Of a stretch of DNA of 51,214 nucleotides, positions 8,215 through 17,694 are shown piece by piece. Numbering within the stretch: the stretch's first letter is position 1; each line of letters opens with the position of its first letter. The DNA comes from Algoriphagus ratkowskyi (GTDB lineage: Bacteria > Bacteroidota > Bacteroidia > Cytophagales > Cyclobacteriaceae): positions 1 to 51,214 of the forward strand of contig NZ_MSSV01000022.1 in NCBI RefSeq assembly GCF_002150505.1, written 5' to 3'. Below the pieces are notes generated by a model. That model searched no databases and had not been told where the DNA came from. It saw nothing but the letters and a program-made list of their open reading frames with translations. A program made the translations under genes and the position numbers.

Positions 8215-9519
8215 TCATACTTTAATCATTACGGATTTATTGATTTCAAGCTGTTCTAACATTAATTCATCTATTAGCCTTCCATCAGGGATTTGTACAT
8301 CAGAGTAATGCACTACCTCATCCTTTGGAATAAATTTGTTTATCACACATCCTTCTGATATCCCCATTGGCAATAAATTCTCAGTTACTACCTGATCATG
8401 GTTTTCACAAAGGCCATATGTCTTGAATCCACCAATACCATCCAATAAATCTCCCGGATGTAAATCTCTTTTGGCAACTGTGATTACATCTACTACAGGC
8501 CCATTAATGGGTACTAAAACACCGTCATCAAAATCCATTAGTCTACATATAGAACTTGCAATATCAAAAAACAATAAATGATAAGGTTGATAAAAGCTAT
8601 ACAGAGGGCCATCCCCTAGTTTCCCATACTTCAAGTATTTTTTAGAAAATTCATCATCAGTGGTAGCATAGACAAAAACACCAGGAGATGGCTGAGCTCC
8701 TACAATGTAATCAACAATTCCTCCTAATTCCTTGAGTCTTTCTACATCAAATAAATGAGTCAGTTTATCTACATGTTCAGTAGATTCAAATCCCAACATC
8801 CCTCTTTGGGCTACCTTCATTCCTGTTCCATTCGCAATACACGACTGCTCAAAGGAAATTTTGGTGCCATCAGCAAAATTTGTCGCCATGACTGGATTCA
8901 TGCCCCAAGAAGCTGCAAATGCTTTTTGTGTATCCGGAGTTCTATACCGATCCTGCATTCCTTTTATGTTACCGCAAACCAGTGGAGTAAAACCCATTGA
9001 CTTCACATATCGGTACAAATTCATAGTCACACCAGGCTGATCCCCATCTCCCAAGGCATACTTGACCCCATACTCTTTTGCCTTTTTATACAATATTGGA
9101 CCCAAAGTTGAATCTAATTCTGCATTGAAGGATAACACATGTTTTCCATTTTTAAATGCTTTTAACAGGGTTTCCGCGCCGAATTCAATAGCTCCAGTAG
9201 ATTCTACGAGGATTTCAATAGATTGTAAGGCACACATCATGTCAATATCCTCTGTTATAACATAAAGTCCTTGGGCAATAGCTGTCTCAGCAGCCTCCAA
9301 CTCGTTAGTAAGTAAGTATTGAGTCAAGCCTAAAGAATCGAAAACACTTTTAACTTTATCTGCACTGCGCCCATAAGTACATGCAACTGTCATCCCAGGC
9401 GTATGATTAATAATTTGGTTGATCATACCCTTTGCCATTTCTCCAGACCCTATCATACCTACCTTAAGGATATTTCCAGAATCTGCTCTCTGTTTAAGTC
9501 TAGTATCTACAAGTATCAT
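8215..9519 (-). CDS. COG4091-type NAD(P)-dependent oxidoreductase with C-terminal SAF domain
   Basis: 434 residues. The N-terminal Rossmann fold carries VGMIGSGEMAKGM (~residues 20-32), resembling homoserine dehydrogenase NAD-binding domains. The C-terminal part (~345-425) is a SAF domain: AKRDLHPGDLLDGIGGF, later LPMGISEGCVINKFIPKD. This combination is the predicted homoserine-dehydrogenase-like family COG4091, whose substrates are mostly unproven. It is the last gene of the CDP-sugar operon and its ATG overlaps the preceding epimerase stop by 4 nt (ATGA), so the two are translationally coupled. I infer it reduces or otherwise modifies the keto-sugar nucleotide made by the upstream enzymes. 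A true role in homoserine metabolism is unlikely here. Confidence 0.8.
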   Translation of the reverse strand: MILVDTRLKQRADSGNILKVGMIGSGEMAKGMINQIINHTPGMTVACTYGRSADKVKSVFDSLGLTQYLLTNELEAAETAIAQGLYVITEDIDMMCALQSIEILVESTGAIEFGAETLLKAFKNGKHVLSFNAELDSTLGPILYKKAKEYGVKYALGDGDQPGVTMNLYRYVKSMGFTPLVCGNIKGMQDRYRTPDTQKAFAASWGMNPVMATNFADGTKISFEQSCIANGTGMKVAQRGMLGFESTEHVDKLTHLFDVERLKELGGIVDYIVGAQPSPGVFVYATTDDEFSKKYLKYGKLGDGPLYSFYQPYHLLFFDIASSICRLMDFDDGVLVPINGPVVDVITVAKRDLHPGDLLDGIGGFKTYGLCENHDQVVTENLLPMGISEGCVINKFIPKDEVVHYSDVQIPDGRLIDELMLEQLEINKSVMIKV

Positions 9520-10070
9520 ATAGTTGGTTGAAATTTAAATGGAGAATCAAAGTTTTCGAGTTCAGGAAGATATTTATCTTTCTTTGAAATAATTGGATTA
9601 GTAGTAGGCCACTCTATCCCACAGCTGTCCCAATGAATTCCCCCGTCGTGAGAATTGCTATACATGGTAGAAGTTCGGTTTAAGAAAATCGATTTAGTCG
9701 AAAGCGTAAAGAAACCATGCGCACAACCTTCAGGTACATATAGCATATTAGCTTTTTCGGAATTTAATTCGATCATTAAGTGATCTCCGTAAGTTGGAGA
9801 TCCTATTCTTAAGTCAACAACAACATCTAGAATACGTCCTTCTAGACAAGAAACAAGTTTGATATGATGTTGGCTTGGAACCTGAAAGTGAAGGCCTCTA
9901 AGAACATTTTTTTTAGATACAGAATAATAATGTTCAGGAAAGTCTGTCATTAATCCCAATTTTTCAAAAGAGGTCTTATGAAAGTTTTTGACCAATCTTC
10001 CTCTTCCGTCTTCACGGATAATTATCTCTATTTCAAAACAACCTTCTATTTTTGTGGGCTTTACTTTCAT
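9516..10070 (-). CDS. RmlC-like nucleotide-sugar 3,5-epimerase homologue (second copy)
   Basis: 184 residues, a cupin of the dTDP-4-dehydrorhamnose 3,5-epimerase family. The catalytic base His61 is in LRGLHFQ, VPEGCAHGF is present, and the Tyr proton donor position is Tyr137 (STMYSN). It is more diverged than its neighbour; for example the usual Y.P..E.G segment reads YSNSHDGGIHW. Because it is linked to rfbF/rfbG, its substrate is probably a CDP-4-keto-6-deoxyhexose, not a dTDP sugar. It may epimerise only one carbon, with the sister gene doing the other; that split is inferred. The gap to the upstream epimerase is 18 nt, and it overlaps the SAF oxidoreductase gene. Confidence 0.85.
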   Translation of the reverse strand: MKVKPTKIEGCFEIEIIIREDGRGRLVKNFHKTSFEKLGLMTDFPEHYYSVSKKNVLRGLHFQVPSQHHIKLVSCLEGRILDVVVDLRIGSPTYGDHLMIELNSEKANMLYVPEGCAHGFFTLSTKSIFLNRTSTMYSNSHDGGIHWDSCGIEWPTTNPIISKKDKYLPELENFDSPFKFQPTI

Positions 10071-10088
10071 TCTAAAAACTAATGAATA

Positions 10089-10637
10089 TTATTGATAATA
10101 CATAAGAGGCGCATCATAATCAGGATAGTTTAGATCCTTTTCTGTAATTATCTGGATAGGTATAGGCCATTGCACATCCTTCAAAATAGTATCATTATAT
10201 CTTAAGCCCTTTTCTAATTCTGGACTATACATAGCAGATACTAGATAATTTATCTCAGAATCTGCCTCTAAAGTCAAAAATCCATGGGCACATCCAGGTG
10301 GAACGTAAATTTCCTTATGATTAAATTCAGACAATTCGTTCAAATCATACTGAAGAAAAGTGACTGAATTTGGCCTCAAATCTATGACTACATCAAAAAT
10401 AACTCCACGTGTACATCTGACAACCTTTGCCTCTTTACAGTCACTTTGATAATGCAGTCCACGTAATGTGCCTTTTTGTTTACTATATGACATATTGGAC
10501 TGCACTACAGTAAAGTCTATACCTTGGTCACGAAACTCATTGATACAGAAATTCCGAGCAAAAAAACCCCTTGTATCCACACGCTCTTCTAGGTCGAGTA
10601 GATACATACCATCAATACTTGTTTTTCTAAATTTCAT
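10089..10637 (-). CDS. RmlC-like nucleotide-sugar 3,5-epimerase homologue (first copy)
   Basis: 182 residues. This is the better-conserved RmlC/RfbC-type cupin of the pair: VDTRGFFARNF, LRGLHYQ with catalytic His62, VPPGCAHGF, and Tyr137 in SAMYSPELEKG. Canonical RmlC epimerises C3 and C5 of dTDP-4-keto-6-deoxyglucose, but no dTDP-sugar genes (rmlA, rmlB, rmlD) are present here. It sits directly after rfbG (25-nt gap), so a CDP-linked substrate is likely. Having two diverged homologues side by side suggests stepwise epimerisation. Confidence 0.87.
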   Translation of the reverse strand: MKFRKTSIDGMYLLDLEERVDTRGFFARNFCINEFRDQGIDFTVVQSNMSYSKQKGTLRGLHYQSDCKEAKVVRCTRGVIFDVVIDLRPNSVTFLQYDLNELSEFNHKEIYVPPGCAHGFLTLEADSEINYLVSAMYSPELEKGLRYNDTILKDVQWPIPIQIITEKDLNYPDYDAPLMYYQ

Positions 10638-10662
10638 TCAAACTTGAATACAATAGGTTTGT

Positions 10663-11763
10663 CTAAATATCACTTGACCAAGCTATTTTTTTAACCGATG
10701 CTTTCTTTTCGTAATCAGAAATCTGTTGCATGGTAAAGGCACGAACATCCTTAGCATTATTGTAATACCTGTAGTACCAGTCTCCCGTATATTGTATCAA
10801 CTCAGTAATATTAAGTGTGGGTTGCCATTTAAAGTCAAACAAAGCTTTATCACAATTTAGTTTAAGCAAGCCTGCTTCTGAAAACTTAAGTTCACCAGTC
10901 TGAGTATAGGTATCTTCTGCTTTTTCAAATCCCCAACTTTTTCCTAATTTTTCAAGTAATTCCATTACTGTAATATTATTTTCAGAGGGCGGTCCAAAAT
11001 TATAGCTTTCACCATTGAAATCTCCTCCGTTCCACAACTCTGCAGCTATATTCAGGTAGCCACTGAGAGGTTCCAGCACATGCTGCCATGGTCTTGTGGC
11101 ACCTGGATTTCTAATTTCTACCTTATCATTCTGACTCCAGGATTTCATACAATCTGGAACAATCCTATCCGCTGCCCAATCACCCCCTCCTATTACATTA
11201 CCAGCTCTTACAGATGCCATTTTAATATGAGGCATTTTCTTGATAAATGAGTGGTAGTAAGAATGAATTATGATTTCTGCTGCTGCTTTGGAACCACTGT
11301 ATATATCCTTGCCTCCCAGCATATCAGTTTCCTTATAGCCCCAAACCCATTCTACATTCTCATAGCACTTGTCTGAGGTAATGAATATGACCACACATTT
11401 TTGATCCAAATCCCTTATTGCTTCCAACACATTGGCTGTACCTATAGCGTTGGTGGTAAAGGTTTCTATAGGATCAGAATACGATAATGAAACAATAGGC
11501 TGAGCCGCCATGTGGAAAATAAAATCAGGTGCAATTCTCTTAACCTCTTTTTTAAAAGAAGAAAGATCTCTGATGTCCATTATAATGTGTTCCATCCCTT
11601 GCTCCAGTTCCAACGCTTCAAACAAAGATGGTTGAGTTGGAATATCTTTGGAAATCCCGTATAGTTTGGCTCCTTTCTGCTTTAGCCATAATGACAACCA
11701 CGAACCCTTGAAACCTGTATGACCGGTGATAAGGATTTTTTTACCTGAAAAAACTTGTAACAT
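10663..11763 (-). CDS. rfbG: CDP-glucose 4,6-dehydratase
   Basis: 366 residues, a short-chain dehydrogenase/reductase of the extended type. The dinucleotide-binding motif is GHTGFKG (14-20). The catalytic set is visible as TSDK (129-132, acid Asp131/Lys132) and YSGSK (Tyr155, Lys159). The context motif GYKETDMLGGKD is typical of RfbG. It converts CDP-glucose to CDP-4-keto-6-deoxyglucose, the branch point for 3,6-dideoxy and other CDP-6-deoxy sugars. It is 38 nt downstream of rfbF in the same operon. RfbH (3-dehydrase) is absent, so the classic abequose/tyvelose route is not encoded here. Confidence 0.93.
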   Translation of the reverse strand: MLQVFSGKKILITGHTGFKGSWLSLWLKQKGAKLYGISKDIPTQPSLFEALELEQGMEHIIMDIRDLSSFKKEVKRIAPDFIFHMAAQPIVSLSYSDPIETFTTNAIGTANVLEAIRDLDQKCVVIFITSDKCYENVEWVWGYKETDMLGGKDIYSGSKAAAEIIIHSYYHSFIKKMPHIKMASVRAGNVIGGGDWAADRIVPDCMKSWSQNDKVEIRNPGATRPWQHVLEPLSGYLNIAAELWNGGDFNGESYNFGPPSENNITVMELLEKLGKSWGFEKAEDTYTQTGELKFSEAGLLKLNCDKALFDFKWQPTLNITELIQYTGDWYYRYYNNAKDVRAFTMQQISDYEKKASVKKIAWSSDI

Positions 11764-11801
11764 CTGATGAACTTGCGGTATTAGTTAAAATGTGTAATTG
11801 A

Positions 11802-12584
11802 TTACCAAATTTTCCAAGGAGCTTTCCCTGCATCCCAGAGATCTTCCAGTAAATGCTTATCCCTAAGCGTATCCATAGGCTGCCAAAATCCAGTATGCTT
11901 ATAGGCAGAAAGCTGGTTATTCTTAGCCAATTCTTCTAGTGGTCCTTTTTCCCAAACTGTACTATCATCTGAAATAAAATTTAAAGCAGATGGCTCTACT
12001 ATAAAAAACCCACCATTTATCCATGCATTACTTCTTCCGTCTCCTAAAGGTTTTTCTCTAAAATTTTCAATTCTAGAATCTTCATCATTCAGTGTAAACG
12101 CACCAAATCTTCCAGGCTGTCTAACTGCAGTGAGCGTGACGGTTGCATTTTGAGATTTATGAAATGCGATGGAAGAATTGATATCTATATCACAAACTCC
12201 ATCGCCGTATGTTAAACAAAATGCCTCATCTTTGATGTACTCAGCCACTCTTTTAATTCTTCCACCCGTCATTACATTTTCGCCTGTGTCTATCAATGTT
12301 ACTTTCCACGGCTCTGATTTCTTGCGGTGAACTTCCATTGAATTATTAGCCAAATCAAAAGTAACATCTGCCATATGTAAAAAATAATTAGCAAAATACT
12401 CTTTAATCATATAACCCTTATAGCCGCAACAAATAACAAAATCATTAATCCCGTGAGAGGAATATATTTTCATGATGTGCCAAAGAATTGGTTTGCCACC
12501 AATTTCCACCATTGGCTTTGGTCTGACCCCACTTTCTTCACTAATTCGGGTTCCAAATCCACCCGCCAAAATCACTGCTTTCAT
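11802..12584 (-). CDS. rfbF: Glucose-1-phosphate cytidylyltransferase
   Basis: 260 residues, the family's usual length. The nucleotidyltransferase signature LAGGFGTR (6-13) is followed by [18 protein letters not shown], and [11 protein letters not shown] carries the metal-binding Asp. It makes CDP-glucose from glucose-1-phosphate and CTP, the first committed step of the operon. It is the first gene after a good Bacteroidota promoter and heads rfbG, two epimerases and the SAF oxidoreductase. Confidence 0.95.
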   Translation of the reverse strand: MKAVILAGGFGTRISEESGVRPKPMVEIGGKPILWHIMKIYSSHGINDFVICCGYKGYMIKEYFANYFLHMADVTFDLANNSMEVHRKKSEPWKVTLIDTGENVMTGGRIKRVAEYIKDEAFCLTYGDGVCDIDINSSIAFHKSQNATVTLTAVRQPGRFGAFTLNDEDSRIENFREKPLGDGRSNAWINGGFFIVEPSALNFISDDSTVWEKGPLEELAKNNQLSAYKHTGFWQPMDTLRDKHLLEDLWDAGKAPWKIW

Positions 12585-12961
12585 ATGGTTAAAATTAAAA
12601 ATTTATAATGCAGAATAGTGTATTCAAAAACACCAAGACCTCAAAGGTAAATAAAAATTTTGGAGTCAAAAATTAAAAGTATAATTTTAAAATAAAGAAA
12701 CTGAGCATTTCATAAATTAATTTTTTTGACAATATCATTGGATTTTATCCCTCCTATATGTATTAGGACCATCAAAGTCCATAATTGAAATTTTAAGCCC
12801 TGCTCATATAATTTTGAACATGTTGACCTAAGAAACTCCTTAAGTTGTACCCAGATTTAGTCTCATTAGGAATTCTTATTGGGCAAGCCCAATTCTTTGG
12901 GGTCAAGAAAAACTTTCAATAATCATTTTTAATTGAATGAATTAATTGTCGATTTTTAAAA
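12585..12961. other. 377-bp intergenic region between the two minus-strand polysaccharide operons
   Basis: It contains the rfbF promoter (12642-12669) and a short GC-rich hairpin ATTGGGC-AA-GCCCAAT (12878-12893) 68 nt past the GT2 stop. The hairpin has no T-run, so it is at best a weak terminator of the wza-wzc-wzx-GT2 operon. No gene is seen. Confidence 0.6.
12642..12669 (-). promoter_or_regulatory. Promoter of the CDP-sugar operon
   Basis: Minus strand: -33 TTG (12669-12667), 17-nt spacer, then -7 element TACCTTTG (12649-12642), matching the Bacteroidota sigma-ABfr consensus TTG/TAnnTTTG. It predicts a leader of about 50 nt before the rfbF ATG at 12584. Confidence 0.65.
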
Positions 12962-13852
12962 TTAGGATTCTTGATCAATTTTCACTTCCTGTCTCTCAAC
13001 TTTATATTTATCGTAAATAAATGGAAAAAGAGTTTTTACCCAAAACTTTATAAACATTGATGGAATTTCCCTAGGAAAATGCGTTTTAAGAAAAAACATG
13101 TATTCTTTATACTGTAAGCCTTTTGGACTATATAAAAATTCAATTCTTTCTGATAGTTTAGAATCCATAGACTTCCAGTTTCTTACCTGATCATAATTAC
13201 AATAACCCAATACGCCAGGTGCAACCCATACATCGAATCCAGCTTTTTTTGCCTGTAATGTGTAATCAAAATCAGCTATCCCATGGATATATTCCTCATT
13301 CAAAATGCCTATTTTGCTAGTAATTTCATAAGGGACCAGCATAATATTGGCACAACCAAAATCACAATCAAGCTCCTGGGACACACTATTGACTAAGATA
13401 TGTTTGAGTCTATTTTTAGAGTATAGTTTGAATCCTCCGTAAGTAAATTTGCCATCTGTAAAATCCGTCGTTGTACCAATGGTTATGTTTGAGATTTGAT
13501 TAGAAAGTTTCATTTTCTGATTACTATTAATCAACTTTTCTAACGTATCCTCAAAAATTTGAGTATCGTCATTTAAAAGTAAAAAATAATCAAAGATAAC
13601 ACCGGTATTAAGAGCTAACCTCCATGAATTACGCATTCCTCCTGCCCAAAAAAGATTTCCGTTTCCATATGACACATAAACCTCAGGATATTTTTCTTTT
13701 ACGGCTATACCTGTGCCGTCTTTAGAATTATCATCAGTTAAAAAAACTTGCAATTCAAATTTTTCAATAGATTTTTGAGAATACAATTTCTCCAAACATT
13801 GTAAAGTTTTCTCCTTCCGATTAAAACACGTTAGCAAAACTGCAATTTTCAT
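12962..13852 (-). CDS. Glycosyltransferase family 2 (rhamnosyltransferase-like)
   Basis: 296 residues from the ATG at 13852 (a TTG two codons upstream is less likely). The GT-A fold begins IAVLLTCFNRKEKTLQCLEKL. TDDNSKDGT is the nucleotide-binding acidic loop and LLLNDDTQ is the DxD-like metal site. The C-terminal half has a GCANIMLVPYEI ... HGIADFDYTLQAKKAGF block typical of GT2 enzymes close to dTDP-rhamnosyltransferases. It acts in the cytoplasm on the lipid-linked repeat unit. It is the last gene of the wza-wzc-wzx operon (44 nt after the flippase). Confidence 0.85.
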   Translation of the reverse strand: MKIAVLLTCFNRKEKTLQCLEKLYSQKSIEKFELQVFLTDDNSKDGTGIAVKEKYPEVYVSYGNGNLFWAGGMRNSWRLALNTGVIFDYFLLLNDDTQIFEDTLEKLINSNQKMKLSNQISNITIGTTTDFTDGKFTYGGFKLYSKNRLKHILVNSVSQELDCDFGCANIMLVPYEITSKIGILNEEYIHGIADFDYTLQAKKAGFDVWVAPGVLGYCNYDQVRNWKSMDSKLSERIEFLYSPKGLQYKEYMFFLKTHFPREIPSMFIKFWVKTLFPFIYDKYKVERQEVKIDQES

Positions 13853-13896
13853 TATCAATAATTTTAAAGAACCAAAACAAAATTTTATAGCTTATA

Positions 13897-15294
13897 TCAC
13901 TTATCCCAAAATCCAATAGCTTTTTTATTAACTATTTTTTGAACTTGTAAATATGTAATCAATCCGAGAAATGTAAAGACAATAATATTAGAATAAACCA
14001 CACCAGGAAGACCATACAGATTACCTAAATAAATAGAGAAAGGGACATTAATTGATGCTGCTATTACAATGGTTACCACTTGAAGATAAAGTTTTCCAAC
14101 ACCATATATAAAGGTGACATGTATATTGTACCAGAAAAAAGCAATAAAATACACTCCCAATGACCAAGTAACTGCAAATGGAACTGTCAAGGAATCACCA
14201 AGCCAAAAGTTAAATACATATGGAGAAATAATAACACAGATCACATTAAGCACAAAAAATAATACGAATATTTTTCGAAGATTTTTTAAACTTTTCTTCA
14301 TCCATACGTAATCTTTCAATTCATATGCATCTGCAAATGCACTCCAATAAGGATTTAAGATTACAGTGATTATCATGAATAATGCTGTGAAATATTTATA
14401 TACCACATTATAAACGGAGACATCTTCTAATCCTAAAACTTTAGCAATAATAATATTACTAGTTTGGTAAAGGACCAGACTTCCTAATTGAACTATGAAA
14501 AATAACCAACCAACACTAAATAAACCTTTCGATTTTTTAAAATCAATACTCTTGGTATCAGGAGTAAAATCTGAAAGATCATGTGTAAAATAATAAATAG
14601 TGTAGATGATTAAAGATGCTACAGGAGAAAATGCTAATACCAGAACCAAATAAATCAAATTCCCTTCCATGAAATAGGTTAAGAAGAGAACTCCCACTAA
14701 AGAAATAACCAATGCGATGGTTTGAATAATATTTGATTTATAAGCTAAATGAACAGCTGTTAACAAAACAGAAATGATTTGGAGAACAAACTGGGCGCAA
14801 AAGCAAACTAATACAATCACAACAATTAAATCAACTGAATTTGCCAACTCAAGTGGAGTATTGAAAAATTCTGTCCAATCAACAAAAAAATGAATAATTA
14901 AAAAAAACACAAAAAATACAACAGCTATAAGAGATAAAACAGCATAAGTTGTACTTACATAAATTTTTCCATCTACATATCTTTTTTGAGCATACTCGGA
15001 AGTGATTTTATTACGCAAACCATTTCCCATACCAAAGTCGAACTGATTCATCCAGCCTACAACAGAACTGATGGTGAGCCATATACCATAATTTACTGCT
15101 CCCACGAAATTTATAGAGAGTGGTATCAGAATCAAAGAGATTAGTATTCCAACTCCTTTTATTCCAATTGAATTTATGATATTTTTAATAACTAACGAAG
15201 ATCTATCACCATCCTTGAAAGCCGATGTGAGCCTGTCTACGACCAATTTAATACTAGGAATCCTAGAGAAAAAATTTAAAATTATATTAACCAT
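13897..15294 (-). CDS. Wzx-like polysaccharide flippase
   Basis: 465 residues with about 12-14 predicted membrane helices and no signal peptide. The opening after a charged N-terminal stretch, INSIGIKGVGILISLILIPLS, followed by NYGIWLTISSVVGWMNQFDFGMGNGLRNK, is characteristic of the polysaccharide transporter (PST/MOP) family. The late segment VWMKKSLKNLRKIFVLFF also fits. It would flip undecaprenyl-linked repeat units across the inner membrane for the Wzy polymerase encoded at 3.4-4.7 kb. It lies 26 nt after the wzc-like gene and 44 nt before GT2, so the operon is continuous. Confidence 0.87.
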   Translation of the reverse strand: MVNIILNFFSRIPSIKLVVDRLTSAFKDGDRSSLVIKNIINSIGIKGVGILISLILIPLSINFVGAVNYGIWLTISSVVGWMNQFDFGMGNGLRNKITSEYAQKRYVDGKIYVSTTYAVLSLIAVVFFVFFLIIHFFVDWTEFFNTPLELANSVDLIVVIVLVCFCAQFVLQIISVLLTAVHLAYKSNIIQTIALVISLVGVLFLTYFMEGNLIYLVLVLAFSPVASLIIYTIYYFTHDLSDFTPDTKSIDFKKSKGLFSVGWLFFIVQLGSLVLYQTSNIIIAKVLGLEDVSVYNVVYKYFTALFMIITVILNPYWSAFADAYELKDYVWMKKSLKNLRKIFVLFFVLNVICVIISPYVFNFWLGDSLTVPFAVTWSLGVYFIAFFWYNIHVTFIYGVGKLYLQVVTIVIAASINVPFSIYLGNLYGLPGVVYSNIIVFTFLGLITYLQVQKIVNKKAIGFWDK

Positions 15295-15320
15295 TTAAAC
15301 TTAGTAGAAATGTGATTGCA

Positions 15321-17660
15321 TTATGCCCTAGTTGAAACTACATCCGTGTCTTTTCCAGAGTAATATCCATAGCCAAATTTACTTCCGGAATACTCATTTG
15401 AATCATTTAAAACAACAAAATTTTGTTTAAAAATATTCTCATCAATTATCTCAGCTAGTGCATGCAAATTATCTACTCTAGTATAATTCATCCTTACTAC
15501 ATAGACTACTAAGTCAACAATTTCGCTTAAGGAATACGCATCTGCAACCAGACCAATGGGCGACGTATCAATTATTATATGGTCATAAGAGCTTTTTAAG
15601 GAATTAATAAGTTTAATTATCTTTTGTGAAGTAATTATTTCAGAAGCATTTTCAATAGATTTATTTAAACCAATAATATCCATATTGCTATTGATCCCAG
15701 AGGGTGTTATAATTTCCTTGAGGTCCTTTATATCATGATTTAAATAATCAAATAGAGAATGCTTAGACTTAATGTTTAAAGATTTAAATATACTAGGTCT
15801 TCTAAGATCCAAATCAACTACTACTACCTTTTTATCAACGATACTAAGTGTGGCTGCCAAATTGAGGCAAAAGAATGTTTTTCCTTCACCTGACATCGAT
15901 GATGATACCAGTATAACCTTATTATTATCACCAGATTGGAATTTCAAGTTGCTGCGTATCATCCTAAGTTGTTCTGCCGCAGGAGATATACTTTTAGGGC
16001 TTATTGCTATAACACCATTTTGATCATTTTTTGCAATCTCCCCCAATATCTGAGCATTCAGTATTTTTTCTATTACCCTTTTCGAAGTTACTTTTGAAGT
16101 AACTAAATAATTTACTAAAATTAAACCAAGCGGTAAGCTTAATCCCAGCCCTAAAGCTGCAGCCATAATCATTAATTTATTAGGCTTTACAGGTTTTAAA
16201 CTTGCTATAGGGGGGTCAACCATTTGTGCACTACTCACCCCTGTGACTTCCAAGGTAAGAACAGCTTCATCTCGCTTCCGTAGCAAATACTGATATTGTT
16301 CCTGCTTAAGATCCGTATTCCTACTTATCTCTACTAATTCTCGCTCTATGCCAGGTATGCTTTGGGCCTTATAACTGTTCTCATTTAACGTTGTCTCAAA
16401 ATTTCTCTTACTGATAAGGAGATTTGATTTAATACTACTAATATTAGCCAAAATATTAGACTTAACATTTACTATTTGATCATTAAGGCTTAGCAACTGT
16501 GGGTTATTTGGTTGAACAATTCTTATTATACGTTGTTTGTCCCGTTGCAAAGTATTGTATTGAGTTAATAAACCAGATAGAGAAGGATCAAGATCGGCTA
16601 AACCTCCAGGAATGAGATCAAATTGTCCGCTCTGATTATTCATGGTTAATTCGATCGATTCGAGTATATCAATTTTACCGCTAACTTCGGCCACTTGTTT
16701 ACGCGTCTCAGCTGTGTTTTCAAGATAAATTTTTGAATTCATGCTGATGTCCGTAATATTATTTCGAGTTTTAAAATTTTCACCCGATTTTTCAAATTCT
16801 TCTAAATCATTCTTTACAATACCCAATCTTTCATTTATGAAGTTTATGGTTTTTAGTGCTGTTTCATTCTTCTGATTTATTATTCTTTGATTATATCCTT
16901 CAATTACCGAAGACATAATTTGTTTGCCCATTTCAGGAGATGTATCGTACAACCTAATGTATAGAGTACTAGATTTGACAGAAGGATTCTGAAACTCTAA
17001 TACTCTGGAATAATTCTCAGCAGCTACTTGTGGATTTACTAACTCCACCAATACATTTCCCATCTCAGTAGCAAAATCATCACTTGCAGGTTTCTTTTGA
17101 ATAGAAATTATTCCAAATGAAAATTTAATTTTTTGTCCATATTCAAATTCTTTTTGCTTATCCTCATCAAGTATCAAAAGAAATTTAGTTTCTGAAATAG
17201 GTTGAATTTCGAATGATTCGGATGGTGATATAAAACTTTTACTAATCGAATCTACAGTAATATCAATTGAAGATTGAAATGGATCAATTTTCGTCTTAAA
17301 AAAATCTTCGGCATTATAATAATTAATGAAACCTTTATTCTTAATAACTGCATCCATTAATAGAGACTTAGACTTGAGCTTTTCGAGCTCATTTTCTACT
17401 GTAATAGTAGATTTCATATTCTCAAGATCGCTCACAATGGAATTTTCGGTGACGTTATTATTTCTTTCACCTTCTTTGATAATAATCACACTTGATATCA
17501 AATACTCAGGTGTAATTGTCTTAATATAGTAATATGCAACCCCACAGAAAAGTAAAATAAAAATTGGAAAGAGATACCAACTTTTTAATATCGTTCTTAG
17601 AATAAGCTTTATATTAATAGGCTCCTCATTTGAGTTAACCTTTTTATTAATTTTTCTCAT
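15321..17660 (-). CDS. Wzc-like polysaccharide co-polymerase with tyrosine-kinase (BY-kinase) domain
   Basis: 779 residues. An N-terminal Wzz region has its first membrane helix at ~28-46, followed by a long periplasmic part with coiled coil (~255-460) and a second helix at ~497-520. The cytoplasmic BY-kinase follows: Walker A SSMSGEGKTF (587-596), Walker A' VVVVDLDLRRPS (612-623) and Walker B HIIIDTSPIG (694-703). The C-terminal tail holds a short Tyr cluster (Y757, Y764, Y766, Y767), the likely autophosphorylation site, though it is shorter than in E. coli Wzc. Such proteins control chain length and couple polymerisation with export through Wza. It follows the Wza-like gene by 34 nt. Confidence 0.92.
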   Translation of the reverse strand: MRKINKKVNSNEEPINIKLILRTILKSWYLFPIFILLFCGVAYYYIKTITPEYLISSVIIIKEGERNNNVTENSIVSDLENMKSTITVENELEKLKSKSLLMDAVIKNKGFINYYNAEDFFKTKIDPFQSSIDITVDSISKSFISPSESFEIQPISETKFLLILDEDKQKEFEYGQKIKFSFGIISIQKKPASDDFATEMGNVLVELVNPQVAAENYSRVLEFQNPSVKSSTLYIRLYDTSPEMGKQIMSSVIEGYNQRIINQKNETALKTINFINERLGIVKNDLEEFEKSGENFKTRNNITDISMNSKIYLENTAETRKQVAEVSGKIDILESIELTMNNQSGQFDLIPGGLADLDPSLSGLLTQYNTLQRDKQRIIRIVQPNNPQLLSLNDQIVNVKSNILANISSIKSNLLISKRNFETTLNENSYKAQSIPGIERELVEISRNTDLKQEQYQYLLRKRDEAVLTLEVTGVSSAQMVDPPIASLKPVKPNKLMIMAAALGLGLSLPLGLILVNYLVTSKVTSKRVIEKILNAQILGEIAKNDQNGVIAISPKSISPAAEQLRMIRSNLKFQSGDNNKVILVSSSMSGEGKTFFCLNLAATLSIVDKKVVVVDLDLRRPSIFKSLNIKSKHSLFDYLNHDIKDLKEIITPSGINSNMDIIGLNKSIENASEIITSQKIIKLINSLKSSYDHIIIDTSPIGLVADAYSLSEIVDLVVYVVRMNYTRVDNLHALAEIIDENIFKQNFVVLNDSNEYSGSKFGYGYYSGKDTDVVSTRA

Positions 17661-17694
17661 ATTAATTTAACAGAATATATATCAGGGATCTATT

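Noticed and set aside
8215..9519. Homoserine dehydrogenase of amino acid biosynthesis
   Set aside because: The catalytic domain is not the standard one, a SAF domain is attached, and the gene is coupled to sugar-nucleotide genes.
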